A stretch of 61,892 nt of DNA from the NCBI GenBank assembly GCA_964535215.1, contig CAZHST010000021.1:1-61892 (forward strand). The letters run 5' to 3'. Source of the DNA: JACQHM01 sp964535215. GTDB lineage: Bacteria > Methylomirabilota > Methylomirabilia > Methylomirabilales > JACQHM01. Position numbers and translations under genes: made by a program. Positions within the stretch are counted from its first letter, which is position 1. Each line of letters starts with the position of its first letter. Below are positions 40,486-49,584 of the stretch, piece by piece. The notes beneath the pieces were generated by a model, which did not search any database, was not told the DNA's origin, and saw nothing but the letters and a program-made list of their open reading frames with translations.

Positions 40486-42831
40486 ATGCTGACATGGAAG
40501 GTTCATATCCTTTGCATCGCCGACGAAGAAGGGCTGCTGAAAACCCTGCGGGCTGAGCTGCGTCCGGCATTCCAAGGATCCCACTCCCTCGACGTGGCGG
40601 AGGGAACCTCCGAGGTGGTTGCCTTTGTGAAGACCTTGCTTCGAAGCCGGGATGATCTGGAGGTGGCCGTGACCACGACGGGGAGTCTCCTCAGGCATCG
40701 GGCAGGGATCGAGCTTCTGGTGGGGCGTTTCCCGTCAACGAAGTGGGTAATCATCGGCGACCCGAAGCTTTTGCCGAGTGAGGGTGCCTATCTCCCAGCG
40801 CCCTATCGGGTAGTGCCGTTCCCCTGGCGGGGGACAGCCCTCGTGGATGCGGTCGGAGCTGCCATCGAGGGGTACCGCCGGGCCAAACGGGAGGAGTTGG
40901 CCCAGGCCCTCAGGCAAAGCAATCTCTTGAAGGCCCTCTCCCCTGCCCAGATTCGGTGGCTGGCCGGCAAGGTGGAGGTGCGCCGGTACGAGTCCGGCCA
41001 GGTGGTGGTGGAGGAGGGGGAGCGGGGGGATGGTCTCTACATCATCCGGTTCGGCGAGGTGCAGGTCCTGGGGTCCTTGAGGGGGGAGGAGGTGGAGCTG
41101 GGACGCCTCGGCCGGCATGAGCAGTTCGGGGAGATCTCCCTGTTGACCGGCCAACCCCGTTCCGCCACGGTGATCACGACCCTTGACTCGGAGCTGTTCT
41201 TCGTCCCGCAGGAGGACTTCGACGAGCTGCTCCGCATCAGGCCGGAGCTGGCCATCCGCTTAAGCCAATCCTTAAGCGAGAGCTTACGGAAGGTCGGGAA
41301 GGGGTATAAGAAGACCCATCGGGTCATCGGCTGCATGAGCACGCTTGCAGACCACCACGGCTTTCACATGGCCTTGGGGCTGTCCCGGGCCATCGCGACG
41401 GAGACGGGGAAACGGACCGTCCTCCTCGATCTGAACAGGACCCATCCGTTCCCTTTGAAGCCGGGGCTGGGGATCGTGTTGGAGCAGTTGGAGGGGATGG
41501 GCGGCAAGATTCCCGAGGGTCACCTCATCCCTCTTGGCCAGGATCTCTGGGGGTTGGCCGCCGATCAGGGCACGTTAGGCGGGGAGCTTCTCCCTCACCG
41601 ACTGGCCCTTCTCTTCGAGGCCCTGAAAGGGACCTTCGAGTTCGTCGTTATCGCCGCCGGTGGGCTGGTGGGCCCTGGTCTCTTCTTGAAACTCATCACG
41701 CAATCCGACCTCTTCTTGCTGGTCGTCACGCGAACGGAGGAGAGCCTGAAGAGGGGACTTCTGGTCCTCGACCAGATCCGCCACGAAGCGCCAGCGGCCG
41801 AGCATAAGATGGCTTTGGTCCTGGACACCGCCAGGCGACCGGCGACGCTTTCGGTGAACGACCTGGTCCAGGGGCTGAAACATCCGATCACTTACAAGAT
41901 CACCCTGGGGGATGGCGAGGAGGGGGGCTTCTCCCGGATGGCCAGGCAGGTGGTCGGGATCGGCATTGGGCTGGCGTTGGGAGGCGGAGGGGCCAGGGGT
42001 TTTGCCCACATCGGGGTGCTGGAGGTCTTTCGGGGGGAGGGGATCCCGATTGACCTGATCGGTGGGACCAGCATGGGGGCCTTCATTGGTGCTCTCTATG
42101 CCATGGGGAAGAGCATCCCGGAGATGATCGAGATCTGCCGACGGGAGTGGGTTGAAACCAATCCCCTCTCGCCCTCCGATTACACGATCCCCAAGACAGC
42201 CATCTACAAGGGGAGGAAGATTGAGGCCATGGTCCGTCGGGTCTTTGGCGACCTCCTGATCGAAGACCTCCCGATGAGCTTTTGCGCCGTCGCTGCTGAT
42301 CTGGTGACCGGGATGGAGGTCGTCCTGGACAGCGGGGGCCTGGGGCTGGCATGCCGGGCCAGTGCCTCGCTTCCCGGAATCGTCAAGCCCGTGAGGCTTG
42401 GGAAGATGTATCTGGTTGATGGGGCCATCGTGAACAACGTCCCGGGGGATGTCCTGAAGAAGCGGGGTGCCCGACTGGTGATCGCGGTGAATGTGACCCC
42501 TCAGCGGGAGGTGGCCTTCCCCCCGTTGCTTAGGGGGGAGACAAAGGGGGGTTGGTTCAGGCAGGTGTTACGGCGAAGCCCGGTGCTGCGGGAGTTTCTG
42601 GAGGCCCCCAGCATCCTCCAGATCATCACGCGGGCGATCAACATCGAGGGGATGGAGATCGTCAGGAACCGATCCAGGTATTTCGACGTCCACCTCCAAC
42701 CGGAGCTGGGTGAGTTCGATCTGTTCGATTTCAGGCGCCTTGAGGCCATCGTCGAGAAAGGCCGTGAGGCGGCACGGGTGAGGGTGTCCGAGATCAAGGA
42801 GAGGGTTCGGTCGCTGGCCGAGCAGGTTTGA
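40486..42831 (+). CDS. cNMP-binding / MinD-like / patatin-like phospholipase fusion
   Basis: This 781-residue protein joins several modules. Residues 1-130 resemble a receiver or Rossmann-like domain without a clear phosphorylation site. About 135-265 form a cyclic-nucleotide-binding domain (VEEGERGDGLYIIRFGEVQV, FGEISLLTGQPRSATV). About 270-480 resemble a MinD/ParA fold whose P-loop is lost (GCMSTLADHHGFHMALGL). The C-terminal patatin domain has GGGGARGFAHIGVL, the nucleophile GTSMG and the Asp in DGAIVNN, the Ser-Asp dyad of patatin lipases. Bacterial cNMP-patatin proteins are NTE-like lysophospholipases. The P-loop remnant is unusual. A cAMP-controlled membrane lipase is the best reading. 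Confidence 0.85.
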   Translation: MLTWKVHILCIADEEGLLKTLRAELRPAFQGSHSLDVAEGTSEVVAFVKTLLRSRDDLEVAVTTTGSLLRHRAGIELLVGRFPSTKWVIIGDPKLLPSEGAYLPAPYRVVPFPWRGTALVDAVGAAIEGYRRAKREELAQALRQSNLLKALSPAQIRWLAGKVEVRRYESGQVVVEEGERGDGLYIIRFGEVQVLGSLRGEEVELGRLGRHEQFGEISLLTGQPRSATVITTLDSELFFVPQEDFDELLRIRPELAIRLSQSLSESLRKVGKGYKKTHRVIGCMSTLADHHGFHMALGLSRAIATETGKRTVLLDLNRTHPFPLKPGLGIVLEQLEGMGGKIPEGHLIPLGQDLWGLAADQGTLGGELLPHRLALLFEALKGTFEFVVIAAGGLVGPGLFLKLITQSDLFLLVVTRTEESLKRGLLVLDQIRHEAPAAEHKMALVLDTARRPATLSVNDLVQGLKHPITYKITLGDGEEGGFSRMARQVVGIGIGLALGGGGARGFAHIGVLEVFRGEGIPIDLIGGTSMGAFIGALYAMGKSIPEMIEICRREWVETNPLSPSDYTIPKTAIYKGRKIEAMVRRVFGDLLIEDLPMSFCAVAADLVTGMEVVLDSGGLGLACRASASLPGIVKPVRLGKMYLVDGAIVNNVPGDVLKKRGARLVIAVNVTPQREVAFPPLLRGETKGGWFRQVLRRSPVLREFLEAPSILQIITRAINIEGMEIVRNRSRYFDVHLQPELGEFDLFDFRRLEAIVEKGREAARVRVSEIKERVRSLAEQV

Positions 42832-42878
42832 ACCGGTGGCGGTCGGTCAGGGAGTGGCACTGACGAAAGGAGCGACTG

Positions 42879-44060
42879 ATGCAACGGAGCCTGATTCTTT
42901 GGGGATTGGTTCTGCTCACCGGAGGAGGGCCGTTCGGGCCCATAGGGGCGTGGGCGCAGCCCAAACCGCCGGTAAGGATCGTGGTGGTCGAGAGGCTTAG
43001 CGGGAGCGGCTCTCAGGTAGGGGTCATGTGGCGGGATGGGGCCTTATTGGCCATTGACGAGATCAACGCCTCGGGGGGCCTCCTGGGGAGTCCCGTTCTC
43101 CCCGTGCCCTCCAACCTCCCCTGGGACAGGAAGGCCGCGGCGGCCTCCATGCGGGCCCTGGTGGCAGAGAAGCCATTGGCCATCATCGGCCCTGTCCACA
43201 CCGGGTTGACCCTGGCCGTCATGGACATTGCTAAAGAAGCCGGACTCCCTCTCTTCACCGCCTCCCCTTCCCTGGCCATTACCCAGAAGGGGTATCAGAA
43301 CATCTTCCGGGTCCACCTGACCGATGCGGTCACCATCTTCAAAGGGCTCCGCTACGTCCTGGATGAGCTCAGGAAGGATCGGATTGCCCTGATCTATGTG
43401 AACGATATCTATGGCCAGAGCGCCCGTCAGGGCATCATCCAGTATCTCAAAAGTCGGGGCAAAACCCTGGTCGCCGAGGTCCCGGCCAGGCCCCAGCAGT
43501 TGGACTACAAAAAGGGCCTCAACCAGGTCAAGCAGGCGAAAGCCCAAGTTTTAGTCCTGGTCTTGGAGGAGCTGGAGGCCTCCTTCGCGGTGCGGCAGGC
43601 CCGGGAGATGAAGTTGGCCGTGGAGATTGTGGGGGGGGAACCCCTCTGCTCGCCGACGACCATCGCCTTGGCCGGTCAGGCGATGGAGGGGGTCAAGTGT
43701 CATGTGAGCCTGACGCGGGATGCCCCTTTAGAGACGATCCAGCAGGTTGTCAAGCGGTTTGAGGCCCGCTATGGGGTTCCGCCGGATCACAATGCCCTGA
43801 GGGCGTATATGGCTGTCTATGCCTTGAAGGCGGCCGTCGAGGAGACCAAGGTCTTGGACCCCGAGAAGATCATCTCCTGTCTTCACGGGCTGACCATCTC
43901 ATCCAGGAAGGAACCGGGGGTCCTGCTGGATGTCTACTTCGATGAGAAGGGAGACATGGAACGGGAGAGCTTCTTTGTGGAGATCAAGGAAGGAAAGCAG
44001 CGTGTCTTCCGGATCGTTCCCCCTTTAAAGGGGCCTTTTCCGCCCAAGTCCTGCTCCTAG
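42879..44060 (+). CDS. Branched-chain amino acid-type ABC substrate-binding protein
   Basis: The 393-residue periplasmic binding protein has a signal peptide (MQRSLILWGLVLLTGGG, cut about residue 28 after AWA), then a type I fold: GALLAIDEINASGGLLGSPV, PLAIIGPVHTGLTLAVMDIA, RIALIYVNDIYGQSARQG, VVKRFEARYGVPPDHNALRA. The ligand may be an amino acid, urea, amide or aromatic compound. No permease or ATPase genes are nearby, so either the transporter lies elsewhere or the protein senses rather than feeds. It is 47 bases after the patatin gene; the spacing leaves operon membership open. Confidence 0.85.
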   Translation: MQRSLILWGLVLLTGGGPFGPIGAWAQPKPPVRIVVVERLSGSGSQVGVMWRDGALLAIDEINASGGLLGSPVLPVPSNLPWDRKAAAASMRALVAEKPLAIIGPVHTGLTLAVMDIAKEAGLPLFTASPSLAITQKGYQNIFRVHLTDAVTIFKGLRYVLDELRKDRIALIYVNDIYGQSARQGIIQYLKSRGKTLVAEVPARPQQLDYKKGLNQVKQAKAQVLVLVLEELEASFAVRQAREMKLAVEIVGGEPLCSPTTIALAGQAMEGVKCHVSLTRDAPLETIQQVVKRFEARYGVPPDHNALRAYMAVYALKAAVEETKVLDPEKIISCLHGLTISSRKEPGVLLDVYFDEKGDMERESFFVEIKEGKQRVFRIVPPLKGPFPPKSCS

Positions 44061-44070
44061 GAGGGTCGTT

Positions 44071-44631
44071 ATGAGAGCCATAGGCTGGTATGTCCTCATC
44101 GGGTCAATGGTGGCCCTCCTGGCTTGGCCGGGGAGGCTCCTGGGCCATGGCGCGGTGGAGCACCGGAAGCACCTCCCGGACATCAAGAAGACCCGCGCTG
44201 GGTCCTACGAGGTCTCGATCTCCGTCCAGGGCGGGGTCCTGAGAAAGGATGTGGAGGGGTGGATCACCGCGAAGATCGAGGAGGTCGTCCTCGATCGGGA
44301 GACAAAGAAACGGGTGAAGAAGCCCTTAACGAACGCCACGGTATTCATCATCATCCCCCATGAACACGCGAGCACGGAGGAGGAATTTCAGGAGTACAAT
44401 GCCAAGTACGGGCCTTTCGACAGCCCGGAGCACAACCGGGAGCTCCTGGACGCCAACATCGCCGAGACGGGGAATGCCATGGCGGAGGAGGGTGAACCTG
44501 GCCACTACTCTATCCGCTTTACGCCGACCTTCGCCACGACGTACGAGGTCCATGTCCTCATCCTCGTCGTGGGCGGAAAGCCCCTCCCCAAGCCCCTCGA
44601 GGCGTTTCTGACAATCCCCGTCCAGGCGTAG
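44071..44631 (+). CDS. Secreted hypothetical protein, beta-rich
   Basis: The 186-residue protein has a signal peptide (IGWYVLIGSMVALLAWPGRL, probably cut near residue 27) and a beta-sandwich-like domain. Strands include GSYEVSISVQGGVLRK, NATVFIIIPHEHASTEE and HYSIRFTPTFATTYEVHVLI. Several histidines are exposed in HGAVEHRKH and PHEH, and the general look is that of YtkA/FixH-type periplasmic proteins, some of which handle metals. I do not assign a function. It follows the ABC binding protein after 10 bases on the same strand and is probably cotranscribed with it. Confidence 0.7.
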   Translation: MRAIGWYVLIGSMVALLAWPGRLLGHGAVEHRKHLPDIKKTRAGSYEVSISVQGGVLRKDVEGWITAKIEEVVLDRETKKRVKKPLTNATVFIIIPHEHASTEEEFQEYNAKYGPFDSPEHNRELLDANIAETGNAMAEEGEPGHYSIRFTPTFATTYEVHVLILVVGGKPLPKPLEAFLTIPVQA

Positions 44632-44685
44632 AGAGCCGGCCGATATGTGCCAAATCGGCTATCAGACCAACGATTCAGCCTCAGC

Positions 44686-45394
44686 TCACCGGGGGGAGCG
44701 TTCGGCGACCGCCTCCCCCGCCGGGAACTTCTGGGTGGCCGGGGAGGTATGGATCACGACCCCGTCTCTTGTCCCAACGATGACCCCATGGGCGAGGCCC
44801 AAAAAGAGACCGTGCTCAACGACGCCGACCACGGCCTTTAGGTTCTCCGCAAGTCGGTGGGGATCCGAAATAGGGCCGAACCAGCAGTCGAGGATGAAGT
44901 GGCCGTTGTCGGTGACAAAGGGCCTTCCCTCCCGTCGTCTGAGCTCTGCCCGGCACCCGAGCGTTTCCAGCTCCCGCTGGCAGAGCTTCCAGCCAAAGGG
45001 GATGACCTCCACCGGGACGGGGGTTTTCGTCCCAAGGGCCTTTACGCACTTCGACTCATCCACCACGATGACCTGCCGTTTCGAGGCCTTGGCGACGAGC
45101 TTTTCCCTTAAAGTTGAAGTGGGGGTCCACCTCGTCGGCCCCGTCAATGGTGAGATCAAGCTCTGGGCGCGCGTCCAGGGTCGTCAAGGGGATCCCCAGC
45201 CGCCTGGCCAGCGCCTCCGTCTCCCAGGAGGTTGGAACGCCTACGATGCGGTACCCCTCCCGGACTTTCCGGGCGATGGCCTCTACCGCCAGGGCAGCCG
45301 TCGAGCCTGTCCCGAGTCCCACGACCATTCCATCTTTCACGTCCTCCACCGCCCGAAGGGCGGCGATGCGCTTTAAGTGCCCTTGATCGGTCAT
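44686..45394 (-). pseudogene. rpiA: Ribose-5-phosphate isomerase A, internal deletion and frameshift
   Basis: RpiA links ribulose-5-P and ribose-5-P in the CBB and pentose phosphate cycles. Reading from 45394 down, the N-terminal half is normal: KDGMVVGLGTGSTAALAVEA, then LTIDGADEVDPHFN. There the frame breaks. The neighbouring frame continues as LREKLVAKASKRQVIVVDES and goes on to a normal end near 44686. Between the two, the family's glycine loop (roughly LIKGGGGAL) is missing, so about nine codons plus one base have gone near 45110. That loop lines the active site, so the product cannot be a working RpiA as sequenced. A sequencing or assembly error at a G-run is the main alternative. Confidence 0.85.
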
Positions 45395-45409
45395 GGTCGC
45401 GCCTTCACG

Positions 45410-46096
45410 CTAGGCGTGGATCCCCGCCGCCGTGACGGTTTCGATCCCCCGAGTCTTCTGGTAGCGTTCCCAGTCCCTTAAGAACCGCTCCAGGCCGATG
45501 TCCGTCAACGGGTGCTTTAATGCCTGCATCAGAACCTGGTAGGGGACGGTGGCGATGTGGGCCCCTGCCCTTGCCGCCTGGAGGAGGTGCAGGGGGTGGC
45601 GGATGCTGGCGGCCAGGACCTGGGTGGGGAACCCGTAGTGGCGAAAGACCTCCACGGTCTCCCGCACAAGCCCCATCCCCTCCTCGGAGATATCATCCAA
45701 GCGTCCGACAAAGGGGCTCACGTAGGTGGCCCCGGCCAGCGCGGCGAGGAGGGCTTGGTTGACGGAGAAGATGAGGGTGGTGTTCACCCTAACCCCTTCC
45801 GAGGAGAGGACCTTGATGGCCTGAAGCCCGTCTACCGTGATAGGGACCTTCACCACCACGTTGGGATGCCACCGGCTGAGGTATCGCCCCTCCGCGATCA
45901 TCTCCTCCACCTTCACCGAGACCACCTCGACGCTCACGGGACCGTCAATGAGGGTGCAGATGGTCCTGATGGTCTCTTCAAAATCGCCTCCTTCCTTCGC
46001 CATCAAGGTGGGGTTCGTGGTGATCCCGCTGATAACCCCTAGCTTCGCAGCCTCTCGGATCTCGTCGAGGTTGGCGGTATCCAGGAAGATCTTCAT
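45410..46096 (-). CDS. tal: Transaldolase, short (TalA/FSA-like) type
   Basis: Transaldolase exchanges three-carbon units between sedoheptulose-7-P and glyceraldehyde-3-P. The 228-residue protein is the compact class (about 215-230 residues) with MKIFLDTANLDEIREAAKLG, the Schiff-base lysine in VVVKVPITVDGLQAI, TTLIFSVNQALLAALAG and SPFVGRLDDIS. The start overlaps the tkt stop (ATGA), so the two are translationally coupled. In a CBB operon it can supply the sugar rearrangement branch. Fructose-6-P aldolase activity cannot be excluded in this subfamily. The gene looks intact. Confidence 0.93.
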   Translation of the reverse strand: MKIFLDTANLDEIREAAKLGVISGITTNPTLMAKEGGDFEETIRTICTLIDGPVSVEVVSVKVEEMIAEGRYLSRWHPNVVVKVPITVDGLQAIKVLSSEGVRVNTTLIFSVNQALLAALAGATYVSPFVGRLDDISEEGMGLVRETVEVFRHYGFPTQVLAASIRHPLHLLQAARAGAHIATVPYQVLMQALKHPLTDIGLERFLRDWERYQKTRGIETVTAAGIHA

Positions 46097-48222
46097 GTCC
46101 TTTTCTCCTCCTTGAAAATCCCATGATGCTCATGATCAGGACGAGGGAGGTTGGGGGAGTTCCTCACCGCCTTCAGCGAACGCAGGGCGGCGGCGACCAC
46201 GGCCTCAACCGTGAGTCCCAGGTGCTGGTAGAGGATCGGATAGGGGGCGGAGGCCCCGAACCGATCCAGCCCGACCACCTCCCCTAAAGGCCCCACGTAG
46301 CGCTCCCAGCCGAAGGAACTCCCAGCCTCCACCACCACCCGGGCCTTCACCTGGGGGGGCAGAACCGTCTCCCGGTACTCAGGGGGTTGCCGCTCGAAGA
46401 GGTCGGTGGAGGGCATGCTGACCACCCGGACGGCCACCCCTTGTTCCGTGAGGGGCTTCGCGGCGGCCAGGGCCAGGTGGACCTCTGATCCGGTTCCGAT
46501 CAGGATCACGTCGGGATCCCGGGGTGGAACCGGATCGGCCAGGACGTAGCCCCCCCTGGCCAGATCGGATGCTGGAGCCAGGACGCTTCGGTCCAGGACC
46601 GGGACGGCCTGACGGGTAAGGATCAAGGCCGTCGGCCCGTCCCGCCGGCTCAGGGCTACCTGCCACGCCTCGGCCGTCTCGGTCGCATCGGCCGGGCGGA
46701 GGACCACCAGGTTGGGCATGGCCCTGAGGGAGGCCAGGTGCTCCACCGGTTGGTGGGTTGGCCCATCCTCCCCCAGGCCGATGCTGTCGTGGGTGAAGAC
46801 GTAGATCACCGGGAGATGCATCAGCGCCGCCAACCGGATGGAGGGCCGCATGTAATCGCTAAAGACCAGGAACGTCCCGCCGTAGGGAAAGAGGCCACCG
46901 TGCAGCGCTAGGCCGTTCAGGATACCCCCCATAGCGTGCTCCCGAACCCCGAAGTGGAGAAAGCGTCCGGTGTAGTCCCCTGCCGTCAAGGCCCGTTCCC
47001 CCTTGGGGAGGGTTTGGGTCGAGGTGGTGAGATCAGCCGAGCCGCCGATCAGGGTGGGGATCCGGGGGGCCAGCGTGTCGAGGGCCCGGCCTGAGGCCCT
47101 GCGGGTCGCCATGGCCTTCTCCCCCTGGAAGGTCGGGAGATTGGCATCCCACCTGGGGGGCAGCCTCCCCGCCAGGGCCTGATCAAACTGGGCGGCCAGC
47201 TCGGGGTATGCCTCCCTGTAGGCCTCCAGGCGTTTCTGCCAGGCGACCTCCCATGCCGTGCCCCGAGGCACCGCCTCCAGAAAGCGGGCCTGGACCTCCT
47301 CGGGGATGTGGAACCGGGCCTCCGGGGGCCAGCCCAGGCGCACTTTGGTGAGTTGCACCTCCTCCGCTCCTAAGGGCTCACCATGGGCTTTTGCGGTGTC
47401 CTGGCGGTTCGGGCTCCCGTAGCCAATATGGGTATGGGCGATGATCAGCGACGGCCGAACCTGCTCAGTCCGGGCTGCAGAAATCGCCCCTTCGATAACG
47501 ACCAGGTCGTGGCCATCAATCGTTTGGACATGCCAGCCGTAGGCCCTGAAGCGGGCTGCGACGTTTTCGGTGAAGGCAAGGGAGGTGGACCCGTCAATGG
47601 AGATCCCGTTCGCATCATACAGGACGATCAGCTTCCCCAGCTTGAGGTGGCCGGCGAGGGAAGCCACCTCGTGGGAGATGCCCTCCATCAGATCCCCATC
47701 GCTGACAAGCACGTACGTGTGGTGATCCACGATGGGGTAGCCGGGTCGGTTAAAGCGGGCTGCCAGATGGGCCTCGGCGATGGCCATCCCGACACCGTTG
47801 GCAAGACCCTGGCCCAGCGGCCCCGTCGTCGTTTCCACGCCGGGGGTCAGGCCATACTCGGGGTGGCCGGGTGTCTTCGAGCCCCACTGCCGGAAGCGTT
47901 TGAGCTCCTCCAGGGAGAGATCATAGCCGGTCAGGTGGAGCAGGGCGTAGAGGAGCATCGAGCCATGTCCGGCCGACAGGATGAAGCGGTCCCGGTCCGG
48001 CCAGGCGGGGTTGGCGGGGTTATGCTTCAGAAAGCGCGTCCACAGGACGTAGGCCATGTCGGCCGCCCCCATGGGCAAACCGGGGTGACCGGAGCTGGCC
48101 TGCTCAACGGCCTCCATCGCCAGGATGCGGAGGGCGTTGACACAGCGCTGGTCCAGGTTGTCGAACTCCCCTTGAGGCCGTGGTTCCAGCCCTTGAAACC
48201 GGGGTTGAAGGTCAAAGGTCAC
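46093..48222 (-). CDS. tkt: Transketolase
   Basis: Transketolase is a thiamine-diphosphate enzyme of the CBB and pentose phosphate cycles. The 709-residue protein shows SSGHPGLPMGAADMAYVLW, the TPP-pocket run TTGPLGQGLANGVGMAIAE, the ThDP motif SDGDLMEGISHE to DANGISIDG, and the pyrimidine domain with GVREHAMGGILNGLALHGG and THDSIGLGEDGPTHQPVEH. GTG at 48222 (ahead of TFDLQPRF) has GAGGGGAGG in front; an ATG 69 bases upstream lacks a site. It follows cbbS and overlaps tal. All catalytic histidines I could find are present. Confidence 0.96.
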   Translation of the reverse strand: MTFDLQPRFQGLEPRPQGEFDNLDQRCVNALRILAMEAVEQASSGHPGLPMGAADMAYVLWTRFLKHNPANPAWPDRDRFILSAGHGSMLLYALLHLTGYDLSLEELKRFRQWGSKTPGHPEYGLTPGVETTTGPLGQGLANGVGMAIAEAHLAARFNRPGYPIVDHHTYVLVSDGDLMEGISHEVASLAGHLKLGKLIVLYDANGISIDGSTSLAFTENVAARFRAYGWHVQTIDGHDLVVIEGAISAARTEQVRPSLIIAHTHIGYGSPNRQDTAKAHGEPLGAEEVQLTKVRLGWPPEARFHIPEEVQARFLEAVPRGTAWEVAWQKRLEAYREAYPELAAQFDQALAGRLPPRWDANLPTFQGEKAMATRRASGRALDTLAPRIPTLIGGSADLTTSTQTLPKGERALTAGDYTGRFLHFGVREHAMGGILNGLALHGGLFPYGGTFLVFSDYMRPSIRLAALMHLPVIYVFTHDSIGLGEDGPTHQPVEHLASLRAMPNLVVLRPADATETAEAWQVALSRRDGPTALILTRQAVPVLDRSVLAPASDLARGGYVLADPVPPRDPDVILIGTGSEVHLALAAAKPLTEQGVAVRVVSMPSTDLFERQPPEYRETVLPPQVKARVVVEAGSSFGWERYVGPLGEVVGLDRFGASAPYPILYQHLGLTVEAVVAAALRSLKAVRNSPNLPRPDHEHHGIFKEEKRT

Positions 48223-48312
48223 CGTTCCTCCCCTCCTCAGTCTTCGGCCTGCTCGGCCCGGATCATATGGATGGCTCCACCCTCTCCCCATGGCTTCCTC
48301 TGGCCGATCCCC

Positions 48313-48645
48313 CTAGGGGGCCTCCTGATCCGGACGGGACACCACGAAGCTTAAGACCTGCCCCTGCTTCACCGGATCGTAGCCGTTTAGCTTCACATAG
48401 CACCCAGGGTTGGCGGCCTTACAGGCCTCAATCTCGGCGATCACGTCCTCCACCCCTTTGACCTTGAAGAGGGGCAATTTCCACAGGCTCCAGTAGACCT
48501 GATGGGAGCCCGGTCTGTTGGTGTATTCAATGGCCGGGATCAGCCCCTTCTTGATGAGGTACTGGATCTGCTTCACCACCTGCTCCGGTGTCAGTGGAGG
48601 CAGGTAAGAAAAGGTTTCAAGCTTCAGGGTGGTTTCCTCCCTCAT
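48313..48645 (-). CDS. cbbS: RuBisCO small subunit (form I)
   Basis: The 110-residue protein has the full small-subunit pattern: LETFSYLPPLTPEQVVKQIQ, LIPAIEYTNRPGS, YWSLWKLPLFKVK, CKAANPGCYVKLNGYD and VLSFVVSRP. It caps the L8S8 enzyme and would pair with the large subunit. A very strong site, GGAGGAGGTGA six bases ahead, lies within the end of cbbL. The start overlaps the cbbL stop as ATGA. It appears intact, unlike its partner. Confidence 0.95.
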   Translation of the reverse strand: MREETTLKLETFSYLPPLTPEQVVKQIQYLIKKGLIPAIEYTNRPGSHQVYWSLWKLPLFKVKGVEDVIAEIEACKAANPGCYVKLNGYDPVKQGQVLSFVVSRPDQEAP

Positions 48646-49379
48646 CGCCGGTCACCTCCTCCATCAAGGGTGTCAACGCCGGCAAATTCAAACCGAACCT
48701 CCTTCCAGACCTCCATGGCAGCCCGGAGTTCTGGCGAGGACCGGGCCGCTTTTCTCAGGATGTCTTGGCCCTCGGCGAGGATGTCATGACCCTCGTTCCT
48801 GGCCTGGACCACTGTCTCCAACGCTGCCCGGTTGGCGGTGGCCCCGGCGGAGTTCCCCCAGGGGTGGCCTTGGGTGCCACCCCCGAACTGGAAGACCGCA
48901 TCGTCACCGAAGATCGCCACCAGGTCGGGGATGTGCCAGACGTGGATGCCGCCGGAGGCCACAGGGAAGACCCCGGGCAGCGAGGCCCGGGCCTGATCGA
49001 AGTAGATCCCCCGGCTCTGGTCGGCCGGGATGAAGTCTTCCCGGAGGAGGTCGTTTACCGCCATCGTTGCTATCCGATCCCCTTCCAGCTTCCCCACGAC
49101 GGTTCCCACGTGGAGATGATCGCCGCCGGTCATCCTGAGCCACTTGGCCACGACCCGGAAGTGGATGCCGTGGTGCTTCTGACGCGTAAAGACGGCATGC
49201 ATGGCCCGGTGGCAGTGGAGGAGGATCCCGTTCTCCCGGCACCAGCGGGAGAGGGAGGTGTGGGCGGTAAAGTCCACCGTGAGGGAATCCACCATGATGA
49301 TGGGTGAGCCCAGCTTCTTGGCCAACTCCGCCCGCCGGTACACCTCCTCCAGCGCATCGGCAGCCGCTCGATCCTTCAC
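48642..49379 (-). pseudogene. cbbL: RuBisCO large subunit (form I), N-terminal half missing
   Basis: The remaining 245 residues match the C-terminal barrel half of form I (IA-like) CbbL: LEEVYRRAELAKKLGSPIIM, CHRAMHAVFTRQKHHG, GGDHLHVGTVVGKLEGDR, VASGGIHVWHIPDLV, FGGGTQGHPWGNSAGA and MEVWKEVRFEF. Homology begins abruptly at about residue 240 of the family. The segment with the KPKLGLS lysine and the carbamylated lysine of the KDDEN region is not here, nor anywhere else in the window. The best start is GTG at 49379, without support. The open frame has no internal stop, so the loss is recent or an assembly break. Confidence 0.88.
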
Positions 49380-49413
49380 CGCCAGGGTCTGGAGAGACCA
49401 AGAAGGGGCTCCC

Positions 49414-49584
49414 CTACAGCCGATAGAGATCGCGCCGCCTTTCCTCTTCCTCCAGGAGCCTCGCTGGGGGCATCCGGTTCGTATGGGTTTCCTCTCCTTC
49501 CTCCCGCCTGGCTTCGAGGCCCTCCGAGGGCCGAAGTCGAGCGGCCTCTTGAATCTGGGCGCCGCAGTCACATGTCTTAGCCAT
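49414..49584 (-). CDS. Possible small protein upstream of cbbL
   Basis: A 56-residue frame starts at ATG 49584 with GGGAGGAGGG seven bases ahead and ends at 49416. It begins MAKTCDCGAQIQEAARLRPS and ends LLEEEERRRDLYRL, a charged helix. No family is recognised. The C-D-C pair near the start is not a complete zinc motif. It lies exactly where the missing N-terminal half of cbbL should be, so it may be an unrelated small gene, the remains of the junction or a chance frame. The strong ribosome-binding site argues for expression. Confidence 0.4.
   Translation of the reverse strand: MAKTCDCGAQIQEAARLRPSEGLEARREEGEETHTNRMPPARLLEEEERRRDLYRL

Noticed and set aside
48223..48291. 23-residue N-terminal extension of transketolase
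   Set aside because: No ribosome site, Gly/Arg-rich low-complexity sequence; GTG 48222 follows a strong site.
47383..48354. 323-codon plus-strand frame opposite tkt
   Set aside because: Antisense to conserved transketolase sequence, no domain, biased residue composition typical of shadows.
49414..49584. Small ORF as the true N-terminus of CbbL because it begins MAKT
   Set aside because: After four residues there is no similarity to any part of RuBisCO, and it ends in a stop before the cbbL remnant.
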